Part shown: piece after piece, positions 57,162 to 64,000 of the stretch
How positions within the stretch are numbered: the stretch's first letter is position 1
How the letters are laid out: the number at the start of each line of letters is the position of its first letter
DNA from: Gammaproteobacteria bacterium
Lineage (GTDB): Bacteria; Pseudomonadota; Gammaproteobacteria; SZUA-140
Length of the DNA stretch: 64,000 nt
Direction: 5' to 3'
Assembly (NCBI GenBank): GCA_016218365.1
Contig: JACREF010000009.1
Coordinates: forward strand, 1-64,000
The notes under the pieces: model-generated
Databases searched by the model: none
What the model was told of the DNA's origin: nothing
The model's input: the letters and a program-made list of their open reading frames with translations, nothing else
Position numbers and translations under genes: made by a program

Positions 57162-58295
57162 TCAGGGCTGCCTTTGGCCTGCTGCGATGTTTTGATACAG
57201 GGTTAGCGTTTCCATAGTCATCTTTTGCAGTGGGTAGCTATTGGGCCTGACGACCTGGCGGGGGTGCTGGATGAAGTCTGTGACACGTTGGGTCAGTTGG
57301 TCCACGTCTCCGCGCGGCGTCCTTCCCTCGGGGAACATGGTCTCCAGGGTCTCGTGAACGCCGCCGTGGTCATAGCCGATGACGGGTGTGCCCAGGCTTA
57401 AGGCCTCAACGACCGTGCGGCCGAAGGACTCTGATCTTCCTTGCGTCAAGGATAGCACCAGATCGCAGACGCTGTAGATCTCCCGCATGTCAGAGCGATG
57501 GCCGGTAAAGACGATGTTATCCAGTCTTCGCTGTTTAATAGTCTCGCGGAGCTGTTGTGCATACTGTTTCCGTGACGGGTCCTCGCCTCCCACGATTACG
57601 CCATAGGCGTTAATGTTGCCGGCCTTCAGGTGAGACATCAGCTCGATGAAATCGTGGTGGCCCTTCAGCCAGGTCAATCTGCCGGGCAGGGCGATAGTGA
57701 AGCGTCCCTTTAGCATTGGAAACTGCCGGTACCAGCTGTCGATCCATTCTGCCGGCGGGCGGTAGCCACGGGGGAATTCTGCGTCATCGATGCCGCGGTG
57801 GATGACGGTGATCCGCTGCGGATCGACCTTGGGGTAGTGGTCGAGGATGTACCGGCGGCAGGTCTCGGAGACGGCGATGATCCGTTCGCCGCGCATCATG
57901 ATGGCGCTGTAGCGATTGACCGAGTTCATGCCGTGGACGGTGGTGACAAAACGCGGGCGCTGGCCGGCGGGCATGCCGCGCCACGCCAGGTAGCTGATCC
58001 AGGCTGGCAGCCGCGAGCGGCTGTGCAGGATGTCGACCTGCTGTTCGCGCAGCAGGCGGCGCAGCCGCGGGATCAGGCGCAAGGTCAGCAGGGATTTTTC
58101 ACCTATCGGCCAGCAGATGTGCTCACTGCCCTCGGCGATCAACTGCTCAACCATGCGCCCGCCGCCCGAGATGACGATCGAGCGATGGCCGTGTGCGACC
58201 AGGGCGCGGGCAATCTCCAGCGTGCCGCGTTCCACGCCGCCGGCCTGCAATGCCGGCAGGGTCTGGACCACGGTCAATGGGCGGACATTATTCAT
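57162..58295 (-). CDS. Glycosyltransferase, GT4-type
   Basis: The 377-residue GT-B protein has VVQTLPALQAGGVERGTLEI in the N-domain (donor loop) and RFTIALPGRLTWLKGHHDF, then LTQGRSESFGRTVVEALSLG as the EX7E motif. It is likely a core or O-antigen glycosyltransferase. The start overlaps the ELM1-like gene end by 8 bp, so the two genes are probably one transcript. Sugar and acceptor unknown. Confidence 0.92.
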   Translation of the reverse strand: MNNVRPLTVVQTLPALQAGGVERGTLEIARALVAHGHRSIVISGGGRMVEQLIAEGSEHICWPIGEKSLLTLRLIPRLRRLLREQQVDILHSRSRLPAWISYLAWRGMPAGQRPRFVTTVHGMNSVNRYSAIMMRGERIIAVSETCRRYILDHYPKVDPQRITVIHRGIDDAEFPRGYRPPAEWIDSWYRQFPMLKGRFTIALPGRLTWLKGHHDFIELMSHLKAGNINAYGVIVGGEDPSRKQYAQQLRETIKQRRLDNIVFTGHRSDMREIYSVCDLVLSLTQGRSESFGRTVVEALSLGTPVIGYDHGGVHETLETMFPEGRTPRGDVDQLTQRVTDFIQHPRQVVRPNSYPLQKMTMETLTLYQNIAAGQRQP

Positions 58296-59229
58296 CGTGA
58301 CTCAACCAGCGGCGATAAATCAGCTGTGCGCAACGTGCGGCCTCATTGAACGGTGGGTCAGGCGGGCGCAGTTGTTGACCGCCACGGACCTGGCTCAGCG
58401 TTGAGACGATGTCGCGCTGCTGCAGTGTCGACAGGCCGCGGGTCACGCGGTTGTCGGTCCGGTGATCCAGCTCGATGATGCCACAGGCGCAACCGGCCGT
58501 CAGGGCTTCATAGATCATCGAGACGCTGTCGGCCGTGATCCAGGCCATCGCGGCGGATCCCAGCATGGTGCGCATCCAGTCCGGTCCACAGTCCTGATAG
58601 GGCGTGACCAGCAGGTTGGCGAGTTGGTGGCTGCCCAGTATGGGCAGCAGGGTGGTCGGCGTGCGTCGTGATGTGGTCAGTTGCCAGCGCATTGCAGGAT
58701 AGAGCCGACAGATGACCGCGATCTGCTCGACGACCTGTGCGTCCGACCATCGAACATGCGGCGAGGGCCCGCCAATCAGCAGTACCCCCAGATCAGATTG
58801 TTTATCAGTACCACGCCGCATGGCATTCAATGCGCCCTGGGTCACGATGATGTGGGGGCTGGCGCGAGGCCGGTCGTGTTCAGGGATCAGGCACAGATCA
58901 AACCAGGAGCAGGGCAGACTGGGGCGCATCAGCACGATGATCCGGCCACCGCGGCAACGGCGTGCCGCCAGCAGTGATAGGTGAGTGGCGTGACCGGCAC
59001 CGATCAGCAGCTGCGGTGTCGGCAGTGTCGAGGTATCTGGATAGTGTTTGTCCAGCAGTGTGTATAGCGCCGGTACGGTGCCGAGCAGGGATATTTGGTG
59101 GGTGGTCACCGGTGTCAGGGCCGACAAGGCCTGGATCAGGCCCCGGGCCTGCTGGTCATGGCCAGCCTTGCCATCGCTGACGTGCCAGATTACCAGCGGT
59201 GGCGGTGCGGCCTTGGTCGGGTTGGGCAT
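58288..59229 (-). CDS. ELM1/GtrOC1-like (DUF1022) family protein
   Basis: The 313-residue protein matches the family of plant mitochondrial fission ELM1 proteins: IWHVSDGKAGHDQQARGLIQAL at the N-terminus, then AGHATHLSLLAARR and LLIGGPSPHVRWSD. The bacterial members sit in LPS or sugar loci and have a GT-B-like fold, so a glycosyltransferase role is likely but unproven. It overlaps the GT4 gene by 8 bp, and is divergent from the LOG gene at 59337 with a 107-bp gap. Confidence 0.87.
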   Translation of the reverse strand: MPNPTKAAPPPLVIWHVSDGKAGHDQQARGLIQALSALTPVTTHQISLLGTVPALYTLLDKHYPDTSTLPTPQLLIGAGHATHLSLLAARRCRGGRIIVLMRPSLPCSWFDLCLIPEHDRPRASPHIIVTQGALNAMRRGTDKQSDLGVLLIGGPSPHVRWSDAQVVEQIAVICRLYPAMRWQLTTSRRTPTTLLPILGSHQLANLLVTPYQDCGPDWMRTMLGSAAMAWITADSVSMIYEALTAGCACGIIELDHRTDNRVTRGLSTLQQRDIVSTLSQVRGGQQLRPPDPPFNEAARCAQLIYRRWLSHDE

Positions 59230-59311
59230 TATGGGCGCGCGATCAGTATTTACAATCGGATTGGTGATCAGTGATGTCGATGGAGTATTATAGAGGCAAT
59301 TTTGCCAAAAG

Positions 59312-59341
59312 GTTGCATTAAATGGAGTTGCATTAAATGGA
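59312..59341 (+). repeat. 15-bp tandem duplication at the LOG gene start
   Basis: GTTGCATTAAATGGA occurs twice in tandem (59312-59326 and 59327-59341). The first copy creates an ATG at 59322 in frame with the LOG start, followed by GAG TTG CAT TAA: a 4-residue minileader that stops directly before the second ATG (59337). AAAAGG lies upstream of the first ATG. Confidence 0.85.
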
Positions 59342-60062
59342 CGATCAGCTGAAATCCGCGCACCCCAGTTTTGCTCCGGTCAACGATACCATGCTGACCC
59401 GGGAGTCATGGAAGATATTCCAGATCATGGCCGAATTCGTCGAGGGGTTTGAGCGGCTGGCCAAGATCAAACCGTCTGTCAGCATCTTTGGTTCGGCGCG
59501 CACCAAGCCGCACCAGAAGTATTACCGGCTGGCCGAGGAGATTGCCCGCAGTCTGTCTGATGCCGGCTTCAGTGTCGTCAGCGGTGGCGGGCCGGGCATC
59601 ATGGAGGCGGCCAACAAGGGTGCCTTCGCCGGCAAGTCACCGAGTGTCGGCCTGAACATCATGCTGCCGAATGAACAAAGCGAGAATGACTATCAGGATA
59701 TCTCGCTGCGCTTTCGTCATTTCTTTTCCCGCAAGGTGATGTTTGTCAAATATGCCTCGGCCTATGTGGTATTGCCGGGCGGGTTTGGCACGCTGGACGA
59801 GCTGGCGGAGATCCTGACCTTGGTGCAGACGGCGCGCACCCGGCGCATCCCTATCATCCTGGTGGGCGCAGAATTCTGGACCGGTCTGATTGAATGGTTC
59901 AAGGGCAGCCTGATCTCGGAGGGCATGATCAGCCCTGAAGACCTCGAACTGTTTGAGGTCATCGATGCCCCCAGGGATGTCGTGGAGGCGATCTTCCGCC
60001 ACTATGAGCAGCGGGGTTTCGAGCCTTCGGCCGAGGAGCAGGAACGGTTGATGGATCTGTGA
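59337..60062 (+). CDS. LOG family protein (TIGR00730-type Rossmann fold)
   Basis: The 241-residue protein has the LOG motifs SGGGPGIMEAANKGAF and PGGFGTLDELAEILT. LOG proteins release bases from nucleotide monophosphates (for example cytokinin activation or nucleotide recycling); the function here is unknown. A TATTAT box at 59286-59291 may be part of its promoter. Its ATG lies right after the minileader stop (see the 15-bp repeat), so translation may need reinitiation. A DUF2782 gene follows directly. Confidence 0.92.
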   Translation: MDDQLKSAHPSFAPVNDTMLTRESWKIFQIMAEFVEGFERLAKIKPSVSIFGSARTKPHQKYYRLAEEIARSLSDAGFSVVSGGGPGIMEAANKGAFAGKSPSVGLNIMLPNEQSENDYQDISLRFRHFFSRKVMFVKYASAYVVLPGGFGTLDELAEILTLVQTARTRRIPIILVGAEFWTGLIEWFKGSLISEGMISPEDLELFEVIDAPRDVVEAIFRHYEQRGFEPSAEEQERLMDL

Positions 60063-60076
60063 CGATGGGGTGTGTC

Positions 60077-60400
60077 ATGCGTGGGACTCGGCAAGTGGTA
60101 TCGGCGATAGTAGTGCTGCTGGCGGCCCTTTCACTGGCCCAGGCCTCAGAGACCGCACCGGACGCCGGGGTTGAGGCATTTCCGTTGCCGGGCGCCGACA
60201 TCACCATCTCGCCCACCTACGACGGGATGATTGAGGAGTACCGTTTCAAGGGCCGGGTTTACATGATCAAGGTCACGCCGCGCAAGGGATTCAGTTACTA
60301 CCTTGTGGACACGGACGGTGATGGCCACCTTGACGCACGGCATAGTGGCCTCGAGTCTGCGGGGTATATTACCCGCTGGTCACTGTTTCGCTGGAAATGA
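60077..60400 (+). CDS. DUF2782 periplasmic protein
   Basis: This 107-residue protein has a signal peptide from ATG 60077 (MRGTRQVVSAIVVLLAAL) and a short mature domain with DGMIEEYRFKGRVYMIKVTP and ending in WSLFRWK. It fits DUF2782, a family of small periplasmic proteins without known role. An earlier in-frame start (GTG at 60059) would overlap the LOG stop by 4 bp (GTGA); the family length favours the later start. It shares the LOG operon. Confidence 0.85.
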   Translation: MRGTRQVVSAIVVLLAALSLAQASETAPDAGVEAFPLPGADITISPTYDGMIEEYRFKGRVYMIKVTPRKGFSYYLVDTDGDGHLDARHSGLESAGYITRWSLFRWK

Positions 60401-60609
60401 CCCGATAATGTTGCCGCGCACGCTGGCAGGGCATCAATGGGTTGCCATGCCAGCGAAGTGTCTTTATGTTGTCCGATCAGCGACCACGATGGTCAGTTTG
60501 AACATCGTCATCGCCAGCGCCGGACCCACAGGACGCTGGCCGGTACAGCGCCCTCTTTGGTCCTGTGGATGACAAAACTCTGATGGGCGGCAAGCCAGGA
60601 CAGCGCACC

Positions 60610-61317
60610 ATGAACGCGTCACGCTGGGCGGCCGTGGACATGGCGCGTGGCGTGGCATTGCTGATGATGATTGGTTACCACTTCTGCTATGACCTGAAGG
60701 CCTTTGGCAGGATACAGGCCGATTTTGATAATGACCCGCTGTGGCTGGGGCTGCGTACCGTCATCGTCAGCCTGTTTCTGGGGCTGGTCGGGGTGAGCCT
60801 GCAGTTGGCCAGTCGTCAGCGTCTGCACTGGGGACGGTATTTCCGGCGCCTGGCGGCCCTTGCGGCCTGTGCGGCGGGTATCAGTGTCGTCAGCTTTGTC
60901 ATGTATCGCCAGCAAATGATATTTTTTGGCATCCTGCATTTCATCCTGGTTGCCAGCCTGCTGGCGCTACCCTTCAGAAGCCTGGGGTGGATGAATGCCG
61001 GGTTGGGTGTCGGACTGGTGATGCTGGGCAGCCTTTACTCGCATCCGTTGTTCGACCAGCCTGCCTTGCAATGGGCCGGACTGATGACACACAAGCCATA
61101 TACCGTGGATTATGTACCAGTACTGCCATGGTTTGGTGTGGTGTTGCTGGGTTTGTCTCTTGGCAGATGGCTGCTCGATGATGGCCGGCTTGCACACTGG
61201 CGGCCGGGCAGTTGGGGAAGGGTGCTGGCGGCCGGCGGGCGGCACAGCCTGTTAATCTATATGCTGCATCAGCCGATTCTATTGGGGTCGTTGTATCTGA
61301 TATTCGAGGTCTTATGA
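60610..61317 (+). CDS. Heparan-alpha-glucosaminide N-acetyltransferase-like membrane protein (DUF1624)
   Basis: The 235-residue protein begins with AAVDMARGVALLMMIGYHFC, the DUF1624 pattern with the conserved Asp, Arg and His. About six or seven membrane segments follow. The family moves acyl groups across membranes and is related to HGSNAT. The ATG at 60610 has AGGA about 9 nt upstream; upstream starts are possible. The stretch before it (60401-60609) holds a small inverted repeat CGCTGGCA/TGCCAGCG (about 60421-60456), perhaps a weak terminator. Confidence 0.86.
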   Translation: MNASRWAAVDMARGVALLMMIGYHFCYDLKAFGRIQADFDNDPLWLGLRTVIVSLFLGLVGVSLQLASRQRLHWGRYFRRLAALAACAAGISVVSFVMYRQQMIFFGILHFILVASLLALPFRSLGWMNAGLGVGLVMLGSLYSHPLFDQPALQWAGLMTHKPYTVDYVPVLPWFGVVLLGLSLGRWLLDDGRLAHWRPGSWGRVLAAGGRHSLLIYMLHQPILLGSLYLIFEVL

Positions 61318-61363
61318 CTGGGGTTGTTAAACACCAGACAGTTTTCCGGCGAGCTCGGGGCGG

Positions 61364-62305
61364 GTGTTGAGCGCGGTGGCCAGACTGTTGCCGCATGTCA
61401 GCCTGCGCGGACGCGAGATCCAGTGGACGGTGCTGGTGACGTTGCTGCTGCTGGTGGCCATCGCCTATCAGCTGGCCGATCTGAGTTGGCGTCTGGTGCC
61501 GGGCTCACCGTCTAGGCAGCAGGGCATGCCGGCCCCGATGCCGGAGCAGGTGACGTCGCCGGTGATGGCGCGGGCGCAGCAGGCCATCTCGCAATGGCAT
61601 GTGTTTGGTCAGGCGACACCGCCTGCCATGCCGCCAGGAGGCGCCGTTGGTTCAGTGGATACACACCAGCTTCCCGATACCTCCTTGCAATGGGTGTTAC
61701 GCGGCATCATCTCGGGCAAGGATCCACGCACCGGCGGGGCCATCATCGCCGTGGCGACGGCTGATGAGAAATTCCATGCCACGGGCAGTATCGTGGCCGG
61801 CGTTGCGACCCTCAAAGAGGTCTATGCGGATCATGTGGTGCTGGAGCGCGGCAGCCGCCTCGAGGTGTTGCGTTTGCAAAAGGCCTTGCTGACCCAGGGC
61901 AGCGGGCCGGGCGGTGCGTCGGCGATGCCGGGCGCCGGGACCAGCGTCACGGCTGCGCCGCGCTCAGCCTCGGTCGGGCGTCCGGGCAGGACCTTGCGCG
62001 AGTACCGCGATGACGTGCTGAATAATCCGCAAGGGCTGAACAACCTGTTGCAGCCCGAGCCGGTGATGCAGGAGGGCCGGCTCAAGGGGTATCGGCTGCA
62101 GCCTGGCCCCGATTCCACGCTGTTTGAGCGCTATGGCCTGCAGCCGGGGGACATCGTGACCAGCATCAACGGCATTGCCCTGGACAGCCCGGCCAAGGGG
62201 GTTGCGATCCTGCGTTCGGTGTCAGATGGCGGGGGTGACCGGGTTGAGGTCCAGATGATACGGCAGGGGGTGCCGCAGACGCTGTCTTTCAGCCTGAACG
62301 ACTGA
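61364..62305 (+). CDS. gspC: Type II secretion system protein GspC-like
   Basis: The 313-residue protein has an N-terminal membrane anchor (TVLVTLLLLVAIAYQLADL), a periplasmic homology region (about 95-180, LQWVLRGIISGKDPRTGGAI) and a C-terminal PDZ domain (about 235-310, GYRLQPGPDSTLFERYGLQ). This matches GspC, which links the inner-membrane platform to the GspD secretin. The start is GTG at 61364. No other secretion gene follows; rpmE is next, so it stands alone, as in genomes with dispersed T2SS genes. Confidence 0.9.
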   Translation: MLSAVARLLPHVSLRGREIQWTVLVTLLLLVAIAYQLADLSWRLVPGSPSRQQGMPAPMPEQVTSPVMARAQQAISQWHVFGQATPPAMPPGGAVGSVDTHQLPDTSLQWVLRGIISGKDPRTGGAIIAVATADEKFHATGSIVAGVATLKEVYADHVVLERGSRLEVLRLQKALLTQGSGPGGASAMPGAGTSVTAAPRSASVGRPGRTLREYRDDVLNNPQGLNNLLQPEPVMQEGRLKGYRLQPGPDSTLFERYGLQPGDIVTSINGIALDSPAKGVAILRSVSDGGGDRVEVQMIRQGVPQTLSFSLND

Positions 62306-62411
62306 TCTCTTGCCGGCAGCGGGGGTTTCACGTAAAATCCGCACTCCATTTATGCCGTACCGGGACCTGCCGGCTGGCGGCATATAGCCTACTTCAAGAG
62401 GGTGACGACAG

Positions 62412-62618
62412 ATGAAACCGGAAATCCATCCTGCCTATAAAGAAATCAGCGTGGTATGCAGCTGTGGCAATAACTTCAAGACCCGCTCGACCAGCGGGCG
62501 GGGACTGCATATTGACGTCTGCTCGCAGTGTCACCCGTTCTACACCGGCAAACACAAGCTGGTGGATACCGCTGGCCGCGTTGACAAGTTCAAGCAGAAG
62601 TATGGCCTGAAAAAATAA
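62412..62618 (+). CDS. rpmE: 50S ribosomal protein L31
   Basis: The 68-residue protein is the zinc-binding (C+) form of L31: VVCSCGNNF provides C-x-C, and DVCSQCHPF provides C-x2-C. Family signatures NFKTRSTSG and the C-terminal FKQKYGLKK are intact. It stands between gspC and a nuclease gene. A strong hairpin terminator lies 24 bp after its stop codon, within the start of the nuclease gene. Confidence 0.97.
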   Translation: MKPEIHPAYKEISVVCSCGNNFKTRSTSGRGLHIDVCSQCHPFYTGKHKLVDTAGRVDKFKQKYGLKK

Positions 62619-62626
62619 AGCGGCCC

Positions 62627-63418
62627 GTGCGAGCTTGCAGTAACAAAAAGGCGCCATTGATTGGCGCCTTTTTGTTGGGGCTGCTGGCTGTCGCCGCGGC
62701 GGCTGCCGCAGATGACTGTCGTTTGCAGCAGGCGCCGGATCAGACGGTGGCCGTGATCCGGGTGACCGACGGCGATACGGTCCGCCTCGGTGACGGCCGG
62801 GTCGTCAGGCTGATCGGCATCAATGCCCCTGAGCTGTCACATGACGGCTCCACCGCGCAACCCCATGCCGAGCAGGCCGCGGCCAGACTGGCGGAGCTGC
62901 TGCAGGGCAGAGGGGGGGTCGGTGTGGTATGGGAGGGTGAGCACCGTGATCGGTATCAGCGGGCGTTGGCACATCTGTATCTCCCCGATGGTCAGAATGT
63001 GCAGGAGCTGATGGTGCGCGAAGGTCAGGCCATTGCCATCGCGGTGCCGCCCAATATCGCACAGTTTGCGTGTTATGCCCGGGCCGAACAGCAGGCGCGG
63101 CGCCACAGGCTAGGCTTATGGCGGCTGGCGTATTACCAACCGCTTTCAGGGGCGCAGCGGGATCCTGGCGTGGCGGGATTTCGACTGATCCGCGGACGGG
63201 TGCGCAGCATTGGTGACAGCGCAAAATCAGTATGGCTGAACCTGGAAGGTGATCTGGCGTTGCGGGTGGCCCGCAACGATCTGCAATATTTCTCCAGCCT
63301 TGATCTGCATCGGTTACTAGGTAAGGAGGTGGAGGCCAAGGGCTGGCTGCGCCCCTACCGAGGTCAGCTGGTCATGCAGCTGCGTCACCCGGGGATGCTT
63401 GAGGTGATAGCGCCGTAG
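62627..63418 (+). CDS. Secreted thermonuclease-like protein (SNase plus OB-fold)
   Basis: The 263-residue protein has a signal peptide (about 1-28, KKAPLIGAFLLGLLAVAA), a staphylococcal nuclease domain (about 40-170) and an OB-type C-terminal domain (about 185-260). The catalytic Arg/Glu residues can be placed in RVVRLIGINAPELSHDG and the second Arg in DRYQRALAHLYL. It should degrade DNA or RNA outside the cytoplasm. The GTG at 62627 is the only reasonable start and lies 9 bp after the rpmE stop. A rho-independent terminator overlaps its codons 6-17, which would limit read-through. Confidence 0.88.
   Translation: MRACSNKKAPLIGAFLLGLLAVAAAAAADDCRLQQAPDQTVAVIRVTDGDTVRLGDGRVVRLIGINAPELSHDGSTAQPHAEQAAARLAELLQGRGGVGVVWEGEHRDRYQRALAHLYLPDGQNVQELMVREGQAIAIAVPPNIAQFACYARAEQQARRHRLGLWRLAYYQPLSGAQRDPGVAGFRLIRGRVRSIGDSAKSVWLNLEGDLALRVARNDLQYFSSLDLHRLLGKEVEAKGWLRPYRGQLVMQLRHPGMLEVIAP
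62642..62676 (+). terminator. Intrinsic terminator downstream of rpmE, inside the nuclease ORF
   Basis: AACAAAAAGGCGCCA (62642-62656) and TGGCGCCTTTTTGTT (62662-62676) form a perfect 15-bp stem with loop TTGAT, and the T-run 62669-62673 completes the terminator on either strand. It lies 24 bp after the rpmE stop and covers codons 6-17 of the nuclease gene. Confidence 0.85.
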
Positions 63419-63420
63419 CG

Positions 63421-64000
63421 TCAAGGACGTTTGCGCGCCACGAAATGGAGGACGGCACCGCTGCCCAGGTGGCGACCGTCGACGACGACATCGGTCAGCG
63501 CATCTTCAGACAGCATGATGTCACAGTGATCGGCGAGCTGGCGTAATTCAGTGTGATTATAGAGCAGGCTTGCATCCTGTGGCCCGCCGCTGTTGCAGCC
63601 GAGCTGTTCGCTGCGATAGCCTTCGACGAACAGCAGTCCGCCTGGTTTCAATGAGTCTTGCATGTGGCGGAACAGCCGCCGGCGTTGTCCGGGGGGCAGA
63701 TGCAGGAAGATGCAGACTGTCGCATCAAACGACTCGGTGGGCCAGTGCCAGTCAAACAGGTCCTGGCACTGGATGTCGATTGAAAGATCTAGTGTGTTGG
63801 CGCGGTCACGCGCCCGTTGCGTTGCATCGATAGACTTGTCGATGGACGTCACCTGCAAGCCGAGGCCGGCCAGCCACAATCCGTTGCGTCCCTCGCCGTC
63901 AGCGACGGACAGCACCCGCATGCCTGGCGTAAGCAGGTCGGTATGTGAGGTCAGCAGCGCGCTGGGGCGCTCGCCAAACAGGCTGTCGGCGCCCTGGTAG
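63421..64000 (-). CDS. SAM-dependent methyltransferase, truncated by the window edge
   Basis: The frame stays open from its stop at 63421 through position 64000, so the 5' end is beyond the window. Reading from the edge, residues YQGADSLFGERPSALLTSH precede the glycine-rich motif VLSVADGEGRNGLWLAGLG. Motif II/acidic residue VTSIDKS and FDATVCIFLHLPPGQRR follow. This fits a class I methyltransferase of the TehB-like group that often starts with an ERY...F/YG..P motif. An internal ATG at 63921 would leave out the N-terminal motif and is not the true start. Substrate unknown. Confidence 0.85.
   Translation of the reverse strand, partial: YQGADSLFGERPSALLTSHTDLLTPGMRVLSVADGEGRNGLWLAGLGLQVTSIDKSIDATQRARDRANTLDLSIDIQCQDLFDWHWPTESFDATVCIFLHLPPGQRRRLFRHMQDSLKPGGLLFVEGYRSEQLGCNSGGPQDASLLYNHTELRQLADHCDIMLSEDALTDVVVDGRHLGSGAVLHFVARKRP

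Overview
The window reads as a chromosomal segment of a GC-rich gammaproteobacterium. Supporting gene blocks are dapF-DUF484-xerC, hslVU-DUF971-ubiE-ubiJ-ubiB, gpmI-envC-ctpA-polysaccharide deacetylase, rhodanese-secB-gpsA and pcm-tolC/waaA/lpxL. The sulfur genes (a [4Fe-4S]-type APS reductase, a sulfite reductase-TusA fusion, a TauE-type exporter, a CysB-type regulator and cysQ) would suit a lineage near the Chromatiales. That placement is inference from gene content only.

Layout. 0.3-8.6 kb: lysine/peptidoglycan precursor (dapF), chromosome dimer resolution (xerC), HslVU protease and ubiquinone synthesis. 8.8-10.2 kb: an AT-rich cassette of unknown small genes, with near-identical palindromic repeats at 9200 and 10184. 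10.3-11.6 kb: a TPR-methyltransferase. 11.9-15.2 kb: a bufferin-type metallophore RiPP cluster (DoxX, BufC, BufB, BufA) with its own ECF sigma factor and zinc-finger anti-sigma factor; a candidate ECF promoter lies in front of bufA. 15.7-17.5 kb: three lipoproteins and a DUF2502 protein. 18-23.6 kb: DJ-1/YajL, polysaccharide deacetylase, CtpA, EnvC, GpmI. 23.8-28.1 kb: a persulfide-sensor-like ArsR, rhodanese, SecB, GpsA, MurU and a diguanylate cyclase. 28.1-35.5 kb: sulfate assimilation genes, NudE, YrfG and CysQ. 35.6-40.5 kb: an operon of ArsR, RND adaptor, RND pump and DUF2892, with a predicted leaderless promoter/operator. 40.6-43.9 kb: a 1104-residue surface protein with a CFI-box C-terminus. 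44-47.8 kb: methyltransferases and thiC. 47.8-59.2 kb: TolC, then lipid A and LPS genes (WaaA, LpxL, an EptA-like transferase, glycosyltransferases, an O-antigen ligase/polymerase and an ELM1-like protein). 59.3-64 kb: LOG protein, DUF2782, a membrane acyltransferase, GspC, L31, a secreted nuclease and a truncated methyltransferase.

Themes. Two regulators of the YgaV/SqrR/BigR type control what look like separated halves of a YgaP-like system: rhodanese at one locus, DUF2892 plus an RND pump at the other. Three copies of a 59-bp palindromic repeat inside larger composite elements sit beside xerC, between the TPR-methyltransferase and DoxX genes, and upstream of the ECF sigma gene. No tRNA, rRNA, CRISPR array, intact transposase or prophage was seen.
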